A stretch of DNA of 39,963 nucleotides from Neobacillus kokaensis (GCF_014656545.1 NZ_BNDS01000002.1:204853-244815); one strand, 5' to 3'. Shown: positions 1 to 8,877, numbered from the stretch's first letter. Translations and numbers: made by a program. Notes: generated by a model not told the origin, from the sequence alone.

Positions 1-1012
1 CTGCTGTTCCTGGATATCCTGGGGCCCCTGTCATTGGTCCAACACCTTCTGGATATCCCGCAGGCATTTGACCATACCCAGCTGGAGTTTCTCCATATCC
101 CATTGGCATTCCGCCATATGCTCCTGGCATTGCCTGATAGGCTGGCTGCATGCCATATGCCGCTGGATCCATAGGCTGCTGGAATCCGGCTGCTGGAACT
201 TGAGAATACGGACTTCCCATCACTGTTCCTCCAGGATTATATCCCGGATTCATTGGCATTTGGGGCATAAAGGCAGATGATTCATCATGAAAAGACATCG
301 GCATATAGGATCCGCCCACCATTTGCCCCGGATTATTTGGAGTTATGTTAGGGAGCATATTTGGAACCGCATTAGAAGCAGGCATCATTGGGGCTGCCTG
401 CATCGGCGGGCAAGGCATTTGCATCGGAATGCCTCCATATGGCGGACAAAATCCTGGTCCGGGCATAATCGGTGTAATTGGAACACAATAATCTTGCATT
501 GGTGGACATGGCGCTTCTTGTACCGGCATTGGGGCAGGCATTGGAACTTCTTTCTTTGGAACCTCTTTCACTTCAGGAAGGATATTAGCCGGTTTGGGCG
601 GCAGCTCAGGTTTTACCGTCATATTAGTCATGTTAGTCATATAATAATTATTAATATCGATTTCTGGGACTACTTGTAGAGGCATTTTTGGGGTATACGG
701 CGCTTTCGGTGCTTCTTTTATAATTGGCTGCTCTTTAATTGGCACTTCCTTTATCGGTATTTCCTTAACGGGTGCTTCTTTAATCGGCATTTCTTTAATC
801 GGTACTTCTTTGGCAAACGGATGCTCAGCTTTGATTGGCCCTTCTTTTTTGATGGTGCCGCCTGTTGTCGGGACCTTTATTTTCATTCCGGGCATTATCA
901 TATCAGGGTTGCTGAGCTGTGAATTCATCTTTTTCAGCTCTTCAAAATTCACGCCGTACTTCTTGGCGATCTTCCAAAGAGTATCCCCTTTCTGTACGAT
1001 ATGGATCTTCAC
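1..1012 (-). CDS. safA: SafA, spore coat assembly protein (LysM; 3' end cut by window edge)
   Basis: The frame is open from a GTG at 1012 to the left edge, so about 337 N-terminal residues are seen. A ribosome site AGGAGGG lies 8 bases upstream (1021-1027). Residues 1-50 form a LysM domain (IHIVQKGDTLWKIAKKYG, then an MKIKVPT ending), which in SafA binds cortex peptidoglycan. Residues about 70-105 are imperfect five-residue repeats of the type KE-[VMAI]-P-[IV]. The rest is rich in Pro, Met, Gly, Tyr and Gln, as in the coat-interacting part of SafA. In B. subtilis SafA is made in the mother cell under sigma-E, works with SpoVID (also in this window) and recruits inner coat proteins. The fit to SafA is strong; the C-terminal end is not visible. 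Confidence 0.9.
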   Translation of the reverse strand, partial: MKIHIVQKGDTLWKIAKKYGVNFEELKKMNSQLSNPDMIMPGMKIKVPTTGGTIKKEGPIKAEHPFAKEVPIKEMPIKEAPVKEIPIKEVPIKEQPIIKEAPKAPYTPKMPLQVVPEIDINNYYMTNMTNMTVKPELPPKPANILPEVKEVPKKEVPMPAPMPVQEAPCPPMQDYCVPITPIMPGPGFCPPYGGIPMQMPCPPMQAAPMMPASNAVPNMLPNITPNNPGQMVGGSYMPMSFHDESSAFMPQMPMNPGYNPGGTVMGSPYSQVPAAGFQQPMDPAAYGMQPAYQAMPGAYGGMPMGYGETPAGYGQMPAGYPEGVGPMTGAPGYPGTA

Positions 1013-1044
1013 TCTGATTTCCCTCCTATGGCATAAGTCCATAT

Positions 1045-1072
1045 AGTGTATGTGGTAATGGGCAAAATGCTA
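1045..1072 (-). promoter_or_regulatory. Sigma-E-like promoter of safA
   Basis: On the minus strand the -10 element CATACACT (1045-1052) matches the sigma-E consensus CATACANT exactly. A -35 element TAGCATT (1066-1072), 5 of 7 to KMATATT, lies 13 bases upstream. It is 33 bases before the safA GTG. Sigma-E control of safA is known in B. subtilis; the assignment here is by motif only. Confidence 0.6.
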
Positions 1073-1207
1073 TCATTCTTCACAAAAACTTATGCTTCTT
1101 TTTTTCGAAATATGTTTACACAAGCTCTAGTCTATTGGTTTACTTCATTTATTTTTAAAAATCAGTATGGTACTATGAAAGCATGTACATGGTAAGGAGC
1201 GTTTAAT

Positions 1208-1744
1208 ATGGAACAAAAAAAGATACTTGGGGACGAACGGAGAAGATTTATTTTACAATTATTACAGGATAGCAGCCGACCAATTACCGGAAGCGAGTTA
1301 GCCGAGAGGACAAATGTCAGCAGGCAGGTGATTGTCGGTGATATTACGCTGCTTAAGGCTAAAGGTGAACCAATTATCGCAACGAGCCAAGGGTATCTGT
1401 TTTTACAGCAACAGAGTGAAAATTTAGTTTATGAACGGACGATTGCTTGTCGCCACACTTATGAGGACACAGAAAAAGAGCTAAATATCATAGTTGATTA
1501 CGGGGTAAAAGTGAAGGATGTTAAAATCGAACATGCTATCTACGGTGATCTAACCGCATCTATTATGGTGTCAAACAGACAGGAAGTAAAGCAATTTATT
1601 GAAAAACTTGAAACAACGAAAGCACCGCTATTATCAGAACTAACCGGAGGAATTCATTTACATACTTTATCAGCTCCAAGTGAGGCTGCTTTAGAGAAGG
1701 CAGAAGCTGCACTTAAAAAAGAAGGAATATTATTGGAATCATAA
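1208..1744 (+). CDS. niaR: NiaR, niacin-responsive transcriptional repressor (HTH-3H domain)
   Basis: 178 residues, ATG start with AAGGAG at 1194-1199. Residues 8-65 are a winged helix-turn-helix (RRRFILQLL ... ELAERTNVSRQVIVGDITLLKAKG). Residues 70-175 are the 3H domain, with its three His patches visible as ACRHTY, IEHAIYGDL and GGIHLHTL; these bind metal and the nicotinic acid co-repressor. The family (YrxA/NiaR) represses NAD synthesis or niacin uptake genes. In B. subtilis the gene is next to nifS-nadBCA, which lie between it and safA; here safA follows directly and no nad gene is present. The gene converges with pheA and shares a terminator with it. I see no convincing -35/-10 pair upstream. 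Confidence 0.93.
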   Translation: MEQKKILGDERRRFILQLLQDSSRPITGSELAERTNVSRQVIVGDITLLKAKGEPIIATSQGYLFLQQQSENLVYERTIACRHTYEDTEKELNIIVDYGVKVKDVKIEHAIYGDLTASIMVSNRQEVKQFIEKLETTKAPLLSELTGGIHLHTLSAPSEAALEKAEAALKKEGILLES

Positions 1745-1768
1745 AAAGGACCTTTTAATGGTCCTTTT
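1744..1768. terminator. Bidirectional terminator between niaR and pheA
   Basis: A perfect 9-bp stem, AAAAGGACC (1744-1752) and GGTCCTTTT (1760-1768), with a 7-base loop. The T-run on the right serves niaR and the A-run on the left serves pheA on the other strand. It overlaps the last base of the niaR stop codon. Confidence 0.88.
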
Positions 1769-1786
1769 ACAATGCTTTCGCTAATC

Positions 1787-2641
1787 TTAATCCAAATCCA
1801 CCATCATTGCTGGGTAGCTTCCGAGCAATTTGACACTGCATCCTAAAGCTTCCATTTCAGCAATAGCTCCAGGTATTAACACATCATCAAGCTTCATTTC
1901 TAAATCTATAATGAAGAAATAATTTCCAATTCCCGTTTTCATTGGTCTTGATTCAATTTTTGAGAGATTTATTTTGCGCCAAGCAAACGCAGATAACACT
2001 TGGTGCAGAGCACCCGCCTGGTCAGATGGCAGTGTTACCATTAATGTTGTTCGATAATGGGAGGAACCGCTTAGCACTTGAAAATCAATATCTTTTTTGG
2101 CTAAAACAATAAACCGGGTATGATTATGGTCAAAATCATGGATGCCTCTTTGGACAATTGTCGCCCCATATTCCTTTGCAGCCAATTCGTTCGCAATTGC
2201 TGCAATGTTCAGTTCAGGTGATTCCATGATCATTTTAGCTGATGCAGCTGTGGATGAAACACTTTCGTACGGTACTCCCTTAAAGTGTTTATGTAAAAAT
2301 TTATGACACTGAGCAATCGCATGGGAGTGGCTGAAAATTTTTTCAGCATCCTGCCATCTCTCCGCATTCTTAGGGTGAACCATTAAATGCATTGTAATCG
2401 GAATCGTAATTTCCCCAATAATCGGAATGTCTGCAACATGTGTTAAATAATCAAGCGTAATGTTAACAGATCCTTCTAAAGTGTTTTCCAGCGGGACTAC
2501 AGCAAGCTCAACAACGTGGTTAGAGACTGCATCCATACATCCCGGAATTGTTTGAAACGGCACATATTCAAAGCCTTCAAAAACCTTTTTCACTGCTAAT
2601 TCTGTAAATGTTGCCTTTGGGCCTAAATAACCTACCTTCAC
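1787..2641 (-). CDS. pheA: Prephenate dehydratase
   Basis: 284 residues. The start is GTG at 2641 with AAGGAGAG just upstream. The enzyme converts prephenate to phenylpyruvate in phenylalanine synthesis. Residues 1-180 are the periplasmic-binding-like catalytic domain: it opens VGYLGPKATFTE, has PLENTLEGSVN in the middle, and carries the TRF motif in NHTRFIVLAKK. Residues 195-280 are an ACT domain with the ESRP motif (SKIESRPMK) used for Phe feedback inhibition. It is the monofunctional Firmicute form with no chorismate mutase domain. It follows pheB by 41 bases and ends at the terminator shared with niaR. Confidence 0.96.
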   Translation of the reverse strand: MKVGYLGPKATFTELAVKKVFEGFEYVPFQTIPGCMDAVSNHVVELAVVPLENTLEGSVNITLDYLTHVADIPIIGEITIPITMHLMVHPKNAERWQDAEKIFSHSHAIAQCHKFLHKHFKGVPYESVSSTAASAKMIMESPELNIAAIANELAAKEYGATIVQRGIHDFDHNHTRFIVLAKKDIDFQVLSGSSHYRTTLMVTLPSDQAGALHQVLSAFAWRKINLSKIESRPMKTGIGNYFFIIDLEMKLDDVLIPGAIAEMEALGCSVKLLGSYPAMMVDLD

Positions 2642-2682
2642 TTCTTCTCTCTCCTTTAAAAGAAAGCCGGGAACTTCTCCAT

Positions 2683-3138
2683 TTATGCTCCTGTTCCCAG
2701 CACCTCAACCTTCTCAACAAATGCGAGCTTTCTCAAATCAGCCAGCAATGACTCAATATCATTTTTCATATCCGATGTGTTTAACGAAAGCGTTACATTC
2801 GCTCTCCCTTGAAGGGGAATCGTTTGGTGAATCGTTAACACATTGCAGCCTGAAGCGGCTACAATGCTTAACAGTTTTGATAAAGTTCCTGAACGGTCCT
2901 CTAAATGAAAAAACAAGGAAACCAAACGTTCTTTTTGAATCGTAGAAAATGGAAATACCGTATCACGATATTTATAGAAAGCACTGCGGCTTAAATCTAC
3001 CTTTTGCGCTGCATCCCAAATGGATTCCGCCTTGCCGCGTTCAAGCATTTCCTTTGCATCAAGCGTTTTTTTCATCGCCTCCGGCAGCACATCTTCACGG
3101 ACTAAATAAAATTTTTTTTCAAAGTTATCCATTCTCAT
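2683..3138 (-). CDS. pheB: PheB, ACT-domain protein
   Basis: 151 residues. The N-terminal third (residues 8-65) is helical and looks like a small helix-turn-helix ([21 protein letters not shown]). Residues 70-148 form an ACT domain ([34 protein letters not shown]), the fold that senses amino acids. The gene is always next to pheA in bacilli and was named from that linkage; its biochemical role is not settled. ATG start at 3138 after a modest AAAGGTAG. The tandem pair suggests Phe-dependent regulation, which is inference. Confidence 0.93.
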   Translation of the reverse strand: MRMDNFEKKFYLVREDVLPEAMKKTLDAKEMLERGKAESIWDAAQKVDLSRSAFYKYRDTVFPFSTIQKERLVSLFFHLEDRSGTLSKLLSIVAASGCNVLTIHQTIPLQGRANVTLSLNTSDMKNDIESLLADLRKLAFVEKVEVLGTGA

Positions 3139-3160
3139 CTCTACCTTTTTGGAAACTTTA

Positions 3161-3298
3161 TCCCGCTTTTACGGGCAGTAAGATCCCTACTTTAAATTCT
3201 TAGCTTAAACAGGAAATCAAAGCGGGGAACAACTGCCCGTAAAAGCCCGATTGGTTCAACTAACAATCAGTGGAACCCTCCTCTGATTGAGGTTTCAC
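3161..3298. repeat. Structured intergenic repeat-like element between obg and pheB
   Basis: A compact block fills the pheB-obg gap. It has a perfect 15-bp inverted repeat, GCTTTTACGGGCAGT at 3165-3179 and its complement at 3232-3246, with a 52-base spacer. Next to it is a pair CAATCAG (3264-3270) and CTGATTG (3283-3289), overlapping GTGGAACC (3270-3277) and GGTTTCAC (3291-3298), which pair with one mismatch. The element starts right at the obg stop codon. It is not a simple terminator because no T-run follows. It resembles short palindromic interspersed repeats or an IS200/IS605-derived end that I believe recur between Bacillaceae genes; that is from memory. No second copy occurs in this window. 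Confidence 0.5.
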
Positions 3299-3299
3299 T

Positions 3300-4586
3300 T
3301 TATTCAATAAACTCAAATTCAAATTCTAACAATTTGACGATATCTCCGTCTTTCGCTCCTCTTTGCCTTAGAGCATCGTCAACCCCCATGCCGCGAAGCT
3401 GTCTTGAGAATCGGCGGACTGATTCATCTCGTGAAAAATCAGTCATTTTAAACAATTTTTCAAGCTTATCACCTGAAAGCACAAAGCTGCCGTCTGGTTC
3501 TCTTGTAATGACAAATGCATCAGGATCGGCCTCATGCTTATAAAGGACGCGGTTAATTTCCACTTCCTCCTCATGCTCAAGCGGAAATTCCGGTGTTTCC
3601 TCCACTTTATCAGCAACTGCAAACAACAGTTCACGCAAACCTTTTCTGGTAATGGCCGAAATCGGAAAAATCGGGTAATCCTCTTCAAGCTGGTCCTTAA
3701 ACTTTTTCAAGTTTTCCTCCGCATCCGGCATATCCATCTTGTTCGCCACAATAATTTGCGGACGCTCTGTTAACCTTAAGTTATACTCTTTTAATTCGCG
3801 GTTGATTGTCAGATAATCCTCAAACGGATCACGACCTTCGGTGGCAGCCATATCAATGACATGGACGATAACCCTAGTTCGTTCAATATGACGCAAAAAT
3901 TGGTGACCTAAGCCGACACCCGCGTGAGCACCTTCAATCAGTCCTGGCAAATCAGCCATAACAAAGCTGCGTCCATCCTCCGTTTCCACCATACCGAGAT
4001 TTGGAACGATGGTTGTAAAATGATACTCGGCAATTTTCGGTTTTGCCGAAGAAACAACCGATAATAACGTAGACTTTCCGACACTCGGGAAACCAACAAG
4101 TCCAACATCAGCCAAAAGCTTTAGCTCTAGAATGACATCGCGTTCCTGCCCAGGCTCACCATTTTCGGCAATTTCCGGCGCTGGATTGGCCGGTGTCGCA
4201 AACCGGGAGTTACCACGACCGCCGCGGCCGCCTTTGGCAATCACAGCCTGCTGGCCATGCTCCACCAAATCAGCGATGACAACTTTCGTTTCAGCATCCA
4301 TAACCACCGTACCAGGAGGGACCTTAACAATCATGTCCTTGGCATTTCGGCCGTGCTGGTTCTTTGACATACCATGCTCGCCGCGAGTAGCTTTAAAATG
4401 GCGCTGATAACGAAAATCCATCAGCGTCCGCAAACCTTCATCAACTTTAAAAACAACATCGGCACCTTTACCACCGTCGCCGCCGGCAGGCCCCCCTTTT
4501 GGTACATATTTTTCACGGCGGTAGGCAACCATTCCATTGCCTCCATCGCCGCCCTTTACATAAATTTTCACTTGATCAACAAACAT
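3300..4586 (-). CDS. obgE: Obg GTPase
   Basis: 428 residues, ATG at 4586 behind GGAGG. Residues 1-158 form the glycine-rich Obg fold ([31 protein letters not shown]). The G domain starts at 159, with G1 GFPSVGKST at 165-173, DLPGLIEGA and NKMD further on. The C-terminal OCT domain follows ([20 protein letters not shown]) with an acidic tail. Obg binds the 50S subunit and (p)ppGpp and is essential in ribosome maturation; in B. subtilis it is also needed for sporulation phosphorelay and sigma-B activation. It lies 56 bases after spo0B and is probably co-transcribed with it. Confidence 0.98.
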   Translation of the reverse strand: MFVDQVKIYVKGGDGGNGMVAYRREKYVPKGGPAGGDGGKGADVVFKVDEGLRTLMDFRYQRHFKATRGEHGMSKNQHGRNAKDMIVKVPPGTVVMDAETKVVIADLVEHGQQAVIAKGGRGGRGNSRFATPANPAPEIAENGEPGQERDVILELKLLADVGLVGFPSVGKSTLLSVVSSAKPKIAEYHFTTIVPNLGMVETEDGRSFVMADLPGLIEGAHAGVGLGHQFLRHIERTRVIVHVIDMAATEGRDPFEDYLTINRELKEYNLRLTERPQIIVANKMDMPDAEENLKKFKDQLEEDYPIFPISAITRKGLRELLFAVADKVEETPEFPLEHEEEVEINRVLYKHEADPDAFVITREPDGSFVLSGDKLEKLFKMTDFSRDESVRRFSRQLRGMGVDDALRQRGAKDGDIVKLLEFEFEFIE

Positions 4587-4642
4587 TTTTTATAATCCTC
4601 CGGTAGTTGAAAAATAACAGAGAATCGCTGGTCTTTGCCAGG

Positions 4643-5179
4643 CTAAACAGCCGGCATATAAAGCTCCAATGCGAGTTCATTTTCCGAAAATTCCTTCACC
4701 ACTATATCAAGCAGGCTAGTGTGTTCAGAAAGGAATATCTCAATCAATTCTCTGCTTATTATTATCCCGCTAAAATCAAAAAAGAAACGAAGTCCATTCG
4801 ATTGCGGTTCAATCGTAATTGATAAATGATTATCTTGAAATGCCTCTATGGCGTTATTTAAACATAAAAAAAATAGTTTTGTCCAATTGGTTAAGGTTTC
4901 ATCATCTACCTTCATTACATCCTTATCGATTAATACCTCATATTCGAGCTTAAATTGAGGATTCTCCCAATTGGTCCTTAATAGCAGTGAAACAAATCTC
5001 TTCATTGGAAGATTTGAGAGGTTTGTCTCATTTTGTGCTTCGATAATGATTTCCTCAATAACCGTTTTCACACGATCGATTCTGTTTAAATCAATATTCC
5101 CCTTTATTAGCTGCAGCTTATTCATCCAATCATGGCGCGAGTGCCGCAGCACCTCAATTATATCCCATTGTTTCTCCAT
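4643..5179 (-). CDS. spo0B: Spo0B, sporulation initiation phosphotransferase
   Basis: 178 residues, ATG at 5179 with GGGAGCGAAGG upstream. Spo0B passes phosphate from Spo0F to Spo0A. The N-terminal helical hairpin has the phospho-acceptor motif SRHDWMNKLQLIKGN, with His16 as the likely phosphorylated residue (His30 in B. subtilis; this protein has a shorter N-terminus). The rest resembles a degenerate GHKL ATPase fold and lacks N and G box motifs, as expected for Spo0B. Linkage to obg and rpmA is conserved in bacilli. Overall sequence outside the hairpin is weakly conserved, which is normal for the family. Confidence 0.93.
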   Translation of the reverse strand: MEKQWDIIEVLRHSRHDWMNKLQLIKGNIDLNRIDRVKTVIEEIIIEAQNETNLSNLPMKRFVSLLLRTNWENPQFKLEYEVLIDKDVMKVDDETLTNWTKLFFLCLNNAIEAFQDNHLSITIEPQSNGLRFFFDFSGIIISRELIEIFLSEHTSLLDIVVKEFSENELALELYMPAV

Positions 5180-5223
5180 ACCTTCGCTCCCAAATTTCGT
5201 TGTCCGAAAAACTGTTTGCTGTT

Positions 5224-5232
5224 AGTATAACA
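5224..5232 (-). promoter_or_regulatory. Extended -10 promoter for spo0B-obg
   Basis: On the minus strand TGT followed by TATACT (-10 at 5224-5229) forms an extended -10 element 45 bases before the spo0B ATG. No good -35 sits at 17 bases; TTGCTT lies 20 upstream. Its place right after the rpmA terminator supports a separate transcript. Confidence 0.5.
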
Positions 5233-5325
5233 AAAAAACAACTATGAGTAAGCAATTTTCTATGTATACAGGGAAAATGTCTGAATTTATGAAGAACTTT
5301 TTGAAGATTTCTTGGTGAAGTTTTA

Positions 5326-5363
5326 AAAAAAAAGAAAACTCTAACCTATAGTGTTAGAGTTTT
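5326..5363 (-). terminator. Terminator of the rplU-prp-rpmA operon
   Basis: A perfect 11-bp stem, AAAACTCTAAC (5335-5345) and GTTAGAGTTTT (5353-5363), with a 7-base loop. Minus-strand transcripts from rpmA then run into a long T-run (5325-5334). Confidence 0.93.
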
Positions 5364-5373
5364 CAGGCAGCTA

Positions 5374-5667
<294 letters not shown>

Positions 5668-6009
5668 TTATTCCACCTCCTGCTTTTTGAAGGTAATTTT
5701 TATGTGCTTTCCGTAATCAATTTCAATCGTTCGTAAGGCAACAGCCATACCTTCTAAAAGAAGCTGCACTTTCCCGCTTGTTTCCTCCGGAAGATGTTCC
5801 GGAATCGTACAGCGGAGCAGTCCAGACTCATGGTCGATTTCAGGAGTAACGCCTGTTAGTTCGTGTACCGCGTTAACGGCACCAACCGATACGGCAGAAA
5901 CGCCGGCACAGACAATATCCTTCCCCCGCCTTTCAAAAAAGGCATGTCCGCTTATTTCAAACGACTGGATTTGAGCAGATTTCGTACGATTAATCACTAC
6001 TTGAATCAT
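5668..6009 (-). CDS. prp: Prp, cysteine protease that trims bL27
   Basis: 113 residues, formerly YsxB. The expected catalytic pair is present: His22 in SGHAFFE and Cys34 in GKDIVCAGVSAVS. In Staphylococcus aureus Prp removes the bL27 N-terminal extension and is essential; the substrate gene rpmA follows immediately and keeps the LQLF-A site. The gene sits between rplU and rpmA with 13 and 0 base gaps, a fully conserved Firmicute arrangement. Confidence 0.95.
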   Translation of the reverse strand: MIQVVINRTKSAQIQSFEISGHAFFERRGKDIVCAGVSAVSVGAVNAVHELTGVTPEIDHESGLLRCTIPEHLPEETSGKVQLLLEGMAVALRTIEIDYGKHIKITFKKQEVE

Positions 6010-6022
6010 CTAATTCAACACC

Positions 6023-6331
6023 TTACGCGTTGATTTTTTCGATGACTACTTTAGTGTAAGGTTGACGATGACCTTGTTTCTTGTGATAGTTTTTCTTCGC
6101 TTTGTACTTGAAAACAGTGATTTTCTTCGCACGGCCTTGCTTTTCAACTTTAGCTGTAACAGTAGCGCCTTCAATAACAGGGCTTCCAACTTTTACAGTT
6201 TCGCCGCCTACGAAAAGAACCTTGTCAAAAGTAACAGTTTCGCCAGCTTCTACACTTAATTTCTCGATGTAGATTGCTTGGCCTTCTTCAACTTTCACTT
6301 GCTTACCGCCAGTTTCGATAATTGCGTACAT
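6023..6331 (-). CDS. rplU: Ribosomal protein bL21
   Basis: 102 residues, the usual bL21 length. It opens [18 protein letters not shown] and ends with the basic [19 protein letters not shown] segment that contacts 23S rRNA. AAGGAGGTG precedes the ATG at 6331. It is the first gene of the rplU-prp-rpmA operon and is preceded by a structured leader and a clear promoter. Confidence 0.98.
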   Translation of the reverse strand: MYAIIETGGKQVKVEEGQAIYIEKLSVEAGETVTFDKVLFVGGETVKVGSPVIEGATVTAKVEKQGRAKKITVFKYKAKKNYHKKQGHRQPYTKVVIEKINA

Positions 6332-6339
6332 AACTGCAC

Positions 6340-6440
6340 CTCCTTATAAACTCAGACTCGCCATATGCAGGTGCTTTGCATTAATGATGCAAAATCTTAT
6401 AACCTGGTATGTGCGGTTGTAGCACGGGTGCTACAAACAA
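6340..6440 (-). ncRNA. L21 leader (ribosomal protein autoregulatory leader)
   Basis: Between the promoter and rplU lies a leader of about 110 bases with two hairpins. One is TTGTAGCA (6417-6424) with TGCTACAA (6429-6436) and a 4-base loop. The other is TTTGCAT (6375-6381) with ATGCAAA (6387-6393). Position and hairpin series match the L21 leader family known upstream of rplU in bacilli, thought to bind ribosomal protein for feedback. The assignment rests on position and structure; I could not run a covariance model. Confidence 0.72.
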
Positions 6441-6447
6441 CATTAAA

Positions 6448-6477
6448 ATCCTACCATAATCTAAAGCATTGTGTCAA
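6448..6477 (-). promoter_or_regulatory. Sigma-A promoter of rplU operon
   Basis: Minus strand: consensus -35 TTGACA (6472-6477), 18-base spacer, and -10 TAGGAT (6448-6453) preceded by TGG, an extended -10. It gives a leader of about 110 bases. Confidence 0.75.
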
Positions 6478-6483
6478 TATATT

Positions 6484-7929
6484 TTAGTCCGCTTTGAAGG
6501 ATATCTCCTGTTCATCCCCGAACTGTGTCAACCTATAATAGTGTTCAATAGAAGGCTGGATGGAAAAATAAATCTTGAATTGGAGCAGTTCCTCTAATAC
6601 TTCTTTATAAGAGCCATCCGGGCTAATCAGCGCATCCTTCACTTCACTTGTGGTTTCAACAAGAACAGCCTCATATTCGGTACTGCGGTGCTCCATCAGC
6701 TCCCGCTCGAGGCGAAAGGCGATTGTCTCGGCACTTAACACTCGGCCAGTCCCATTGCAGACACGACATTTTACCTGCATCGCCTCAGAGATCGATACCT
6801 TTGTTCTTTTCCTTGTCAGCTGAAGAATACCAAGTGGTGTAAAGCCGATTACTTTAGTCCTTTTTTCATCTTTTGCAAGCTCTATCTCTACTGTGTGACG
6901 AATTTTCTCTTTGTCCTGTTCGCGTTTCATATCGATAAAATCAATCAACACAATACCGCCAATATCACGGAGCCGCAGCTGCCGGACAATTTCCTTCGCT
7001 GCCAGCTGATTCGTTTTGAACACGGTATCTTGATAATCGATCTTTCCAGAGAATTTCCCGGTATTCACATCGACAATCGTCAGTGCCTCTGTTTCATCAA
7101 AGATCAAATAGGCACCGTTATCGAGCCAGACGACACGTTTTAACGCCTTATCAATTTCCGGCTCTACCTTGAAAACAGAGAAAATATTTTCTTTTCCATT
7201 ATAGTAGCTGACTGGTACATTTCCACCGTCGAGCCTTTTTTTCAATGATAAATCATCAACCATTACCTCGCCGGCAGTCATTCTGGCAACCTCGTCTAGG
7301 ATCATTTCGCTAAAATGATCTGTTTGATAAATTAAGCCCGGATTTTTCATTGAAAGGGTGCGTTGAAAAATTTCTTCGTATCGCTGTCTTAGCTGATTAA
7401 GCTCACCTTGAATCTCCGCTTCCGCAGCATTCACACTTGAAGTTCGAAAAATAAGCCCTTCTTCGTCTTTTTTGATTTGGTTTCCTAAATGTTTAAGATC
7501 CTTTTGGCTGTCATCGCTGATTTTTTTAGAAACCGCCAGATAATGCCCTTTTGGCATATAAATCAAATGTGTCCCAGGAATTTCAATAATGGCTGTCACC
7601 TTAGGACCTTTCGTGCCTGTAGCATCCTTGTCCACTTGGACCATCATTTTTTCCCCCTGGCGGACAAATGATGTAATGTTTTTTTCCTTCTCCTGTGATG
7701 CAACAAAGGAAGGAATAACGTCCCGATGCAAATAGGCGTTTTTTTCCGTCCCGATATCAATAAAGGCCGCATTCATTCCAGGAAGCACCTTTGTAACCGT
7801 CCCAAAATAAATATTACCGACCAAAGATCGATGCTCCGGCCGGTCAAAAATGATTTTTTCTACTCGGTTGTCTTTAATATAGGCAAACCTTTTTTCACGT
7901 GAAGCAGTATTAACAATTAACCTTTCCAA
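6484..7929 (-). CDS. rng: Ribonuclease G/E
   Basis: 481 residues, RNase G size, without the long C-terminal scaffold of RNase E. The start is TTG at 7929 behind GAGGACG. Residues about 36-115 are the S1 RNA-binding domain (GNIYFGTVTKVLPGMNAAFIDIG). Asp287 (IVDVNTGKFSG) and Asp330 (GGIVLIDFIDM) are the catalytic Mg-binding pair, 43 residues apart as in E. coli RNase E. Cys388 and Cys391 (CRVCNGTG) form the Zn-link of the dimer. It cuts single-stranded RNA for rRNA and mRNA processing. B. subtilis 168 lacks this gene, but several Bacillaceae carry it at this spot between rplU and spoIVFB. Confidence 0.95.
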   Translation of the reverse strand: MERLIVNTASREKRFAYIKDNRVEKIIFDRPEHRSLVGNIYFGTVTKVLPGMNAAFIDIGTEKNAYLHRDVIPSFVASQEKEKNITSFVRQGEKMMVQVDKDATGTKGPKVTAIIEIPGTHLIYMPKGHYLAVSKKISDDSQKDLKHLGNQIKKDEEGLIFRTSSVNAAEAEIQGELNQLRQRYEEIFQRTLSMKNPGLIYQTDHFSEMILDEVARMTAGEVMVDDLSLKKRLDGGNVPVSYYNGKENIFSVFKVEPEIDKALKRVVWLDNGAYLIFDETEALTIVDVNTGKFSGKIDYQDTVFKTNQLAAKEIVRQLRLRDIGGIVLIDFIDMKREQDKEKIRHTVEIELAKDEKRTKVIGFTPLGILQLTRKRTKVSISEAMQVKCRVCNGTGRVLSAETIAFRLERELMEHRSTEYEAVLVETTSEVKDALISPDGSYKEVLEELLQFKIYFSIQPSIEHYYRLTQFGDEQEISFKAD

Positions 7930-7999
7930 ACTAACGTCCTCGCTTTTTTAAATCGATGACCCATTAAAATTATGCATCATCGCATTTCTTATTGGTCCT

Positions 8000-8005
8000 A
8001 TTATA
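8000..8005 (-). promoter_or_regulatory. Possible -10 element for rng
   Basis: A consensus TATAAT on the minus strand lies just after the spoIVFB stop codon, 70 bases before the rng start. The matching -35 (TTCTCT at a 16-base spacing) is poor, so rng may instead be read from upstream as well. Confidence 0.35.
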
Positions 8006-8010
8006 CCTTA

Positions 8011-8877
8011 TTAATACAAAAAGAGAAGGTCGCTGATTTTATCGGTTAACCGTTTTTCCGTGAAATAGGCATGAAGCAGTTCATTTTCATCTAAAGTCCC
8101 CTTTTTCTCACCCTCTGCTTCCACCACAATCGGGTGCTTGCAGCCGCGCTGGAATTTCTCCAGCACATGAATCAGCAAATCCTCTTCCTTTGCCTGTATG
8201 GGCACCAAATCATCGGGATTCGATTTATTGCCGTAATAACGCTCTAATAAAAATCGCATAAAAATAAATCGTCGCTGTTTCCATTCATAATAGATGGAGA
8301 ATAGCAGGTAGCCAATCACTACCCAGACATTAATATGGGCGGGTGCCGCAACTAAGATGAGTATTGAAAAAACGGCCAAACTTACAAGTGAAAACAATAG
8401 TGTTATTTGATGAGCCTTTGTAAAGGAATGTTTTAATGAGAGCAATAAAAATACCATTTTTCCGCCATCGAGCGGCCAAACGGGAAATAAATTAAAAATA
8501 AGAACCATCATATTGTAGTGGAGAAATAATTGATACCACTCTTCCGGTAAAACGTTGAATGTAAACAGGCCATATGCAGCCGCGATCATCCAGAGATGCT
8601 GCACTGGTCCCGCGAGTACCACAATGGCCTCTTCCTTTAACGGGCGGTTTCCGTGCTCATCCATTTCTGCCACACCGCCAAATGGCAGGAGGGTAATTTT
8701 TTTAATACGCCAGGAAAAAAAGAAAGCTGCGGCCGCATGCCCCATTTCATGGATAAAAATAATTCCGATTAATAAACACACTTCCCGGAAATGTGCCGTT
8801 GCAATGGATAGAGCAATAATCAGCCACAGCAATGGATGGATGTGGACGAGCCTAAGTAAGGAAATCAGCTTATTCAA
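8011..8877 (-). CDS. spoIVFB: SpoIVFB, intramembrane metalloprotease that cleaves pro-sigma-K
   Basis: 288 residues, a site-2 protease of the outer forespore membrane. The zinc site is intact: His43-Glu44-x-x-His47 (IHEMGHAAA) and Asp137 in NLFPVWPLDGGK, at the same numbers as in B. subtilis. About six membrane segments cover residues 10-205. Residues about 215-288 form the CBS domain that senses ATP. It releases sigma-K in the mother cell late in sporulation. The start overlaps the spoIVFA end by 8 bases, so the two are translationally coupled. Confidence 0.97.
   Translation of the reverse strand: MNKLISLLRLVHIHPLLWLIIALSIATAHFREVCLLIGIIFIHEMGHAAAAFFFSWRIKKITLLPFGGVAEMDEHGNRPLKEEAIVVLAGPVQHLWMIAAAYGLFTFNVLPEEWYQLFLHYNMMVLIFNLFPVWPLDGGKMVFLLLSLKHSFTKAHQITLLFSLVSLAVFSILILVAAPAHINVWVVIGYLLFSIYYEWKQRRFIFMRFLLERYYGNKSNPDDLVPIQAKEEDLLIHVLEKFQRGCKHPIVVEAEGEKKGTLDENELLHAYFTEKRLTDKISDLLFLY

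Noticed and set aside
68..679. Two plus-strand open frames, Trp/His/Arg-rich
   Set aside because: They are the complement of the Pro/Met/Gly/Tyr-rich part of safA; composition is unnatural and there is no ribosome site.
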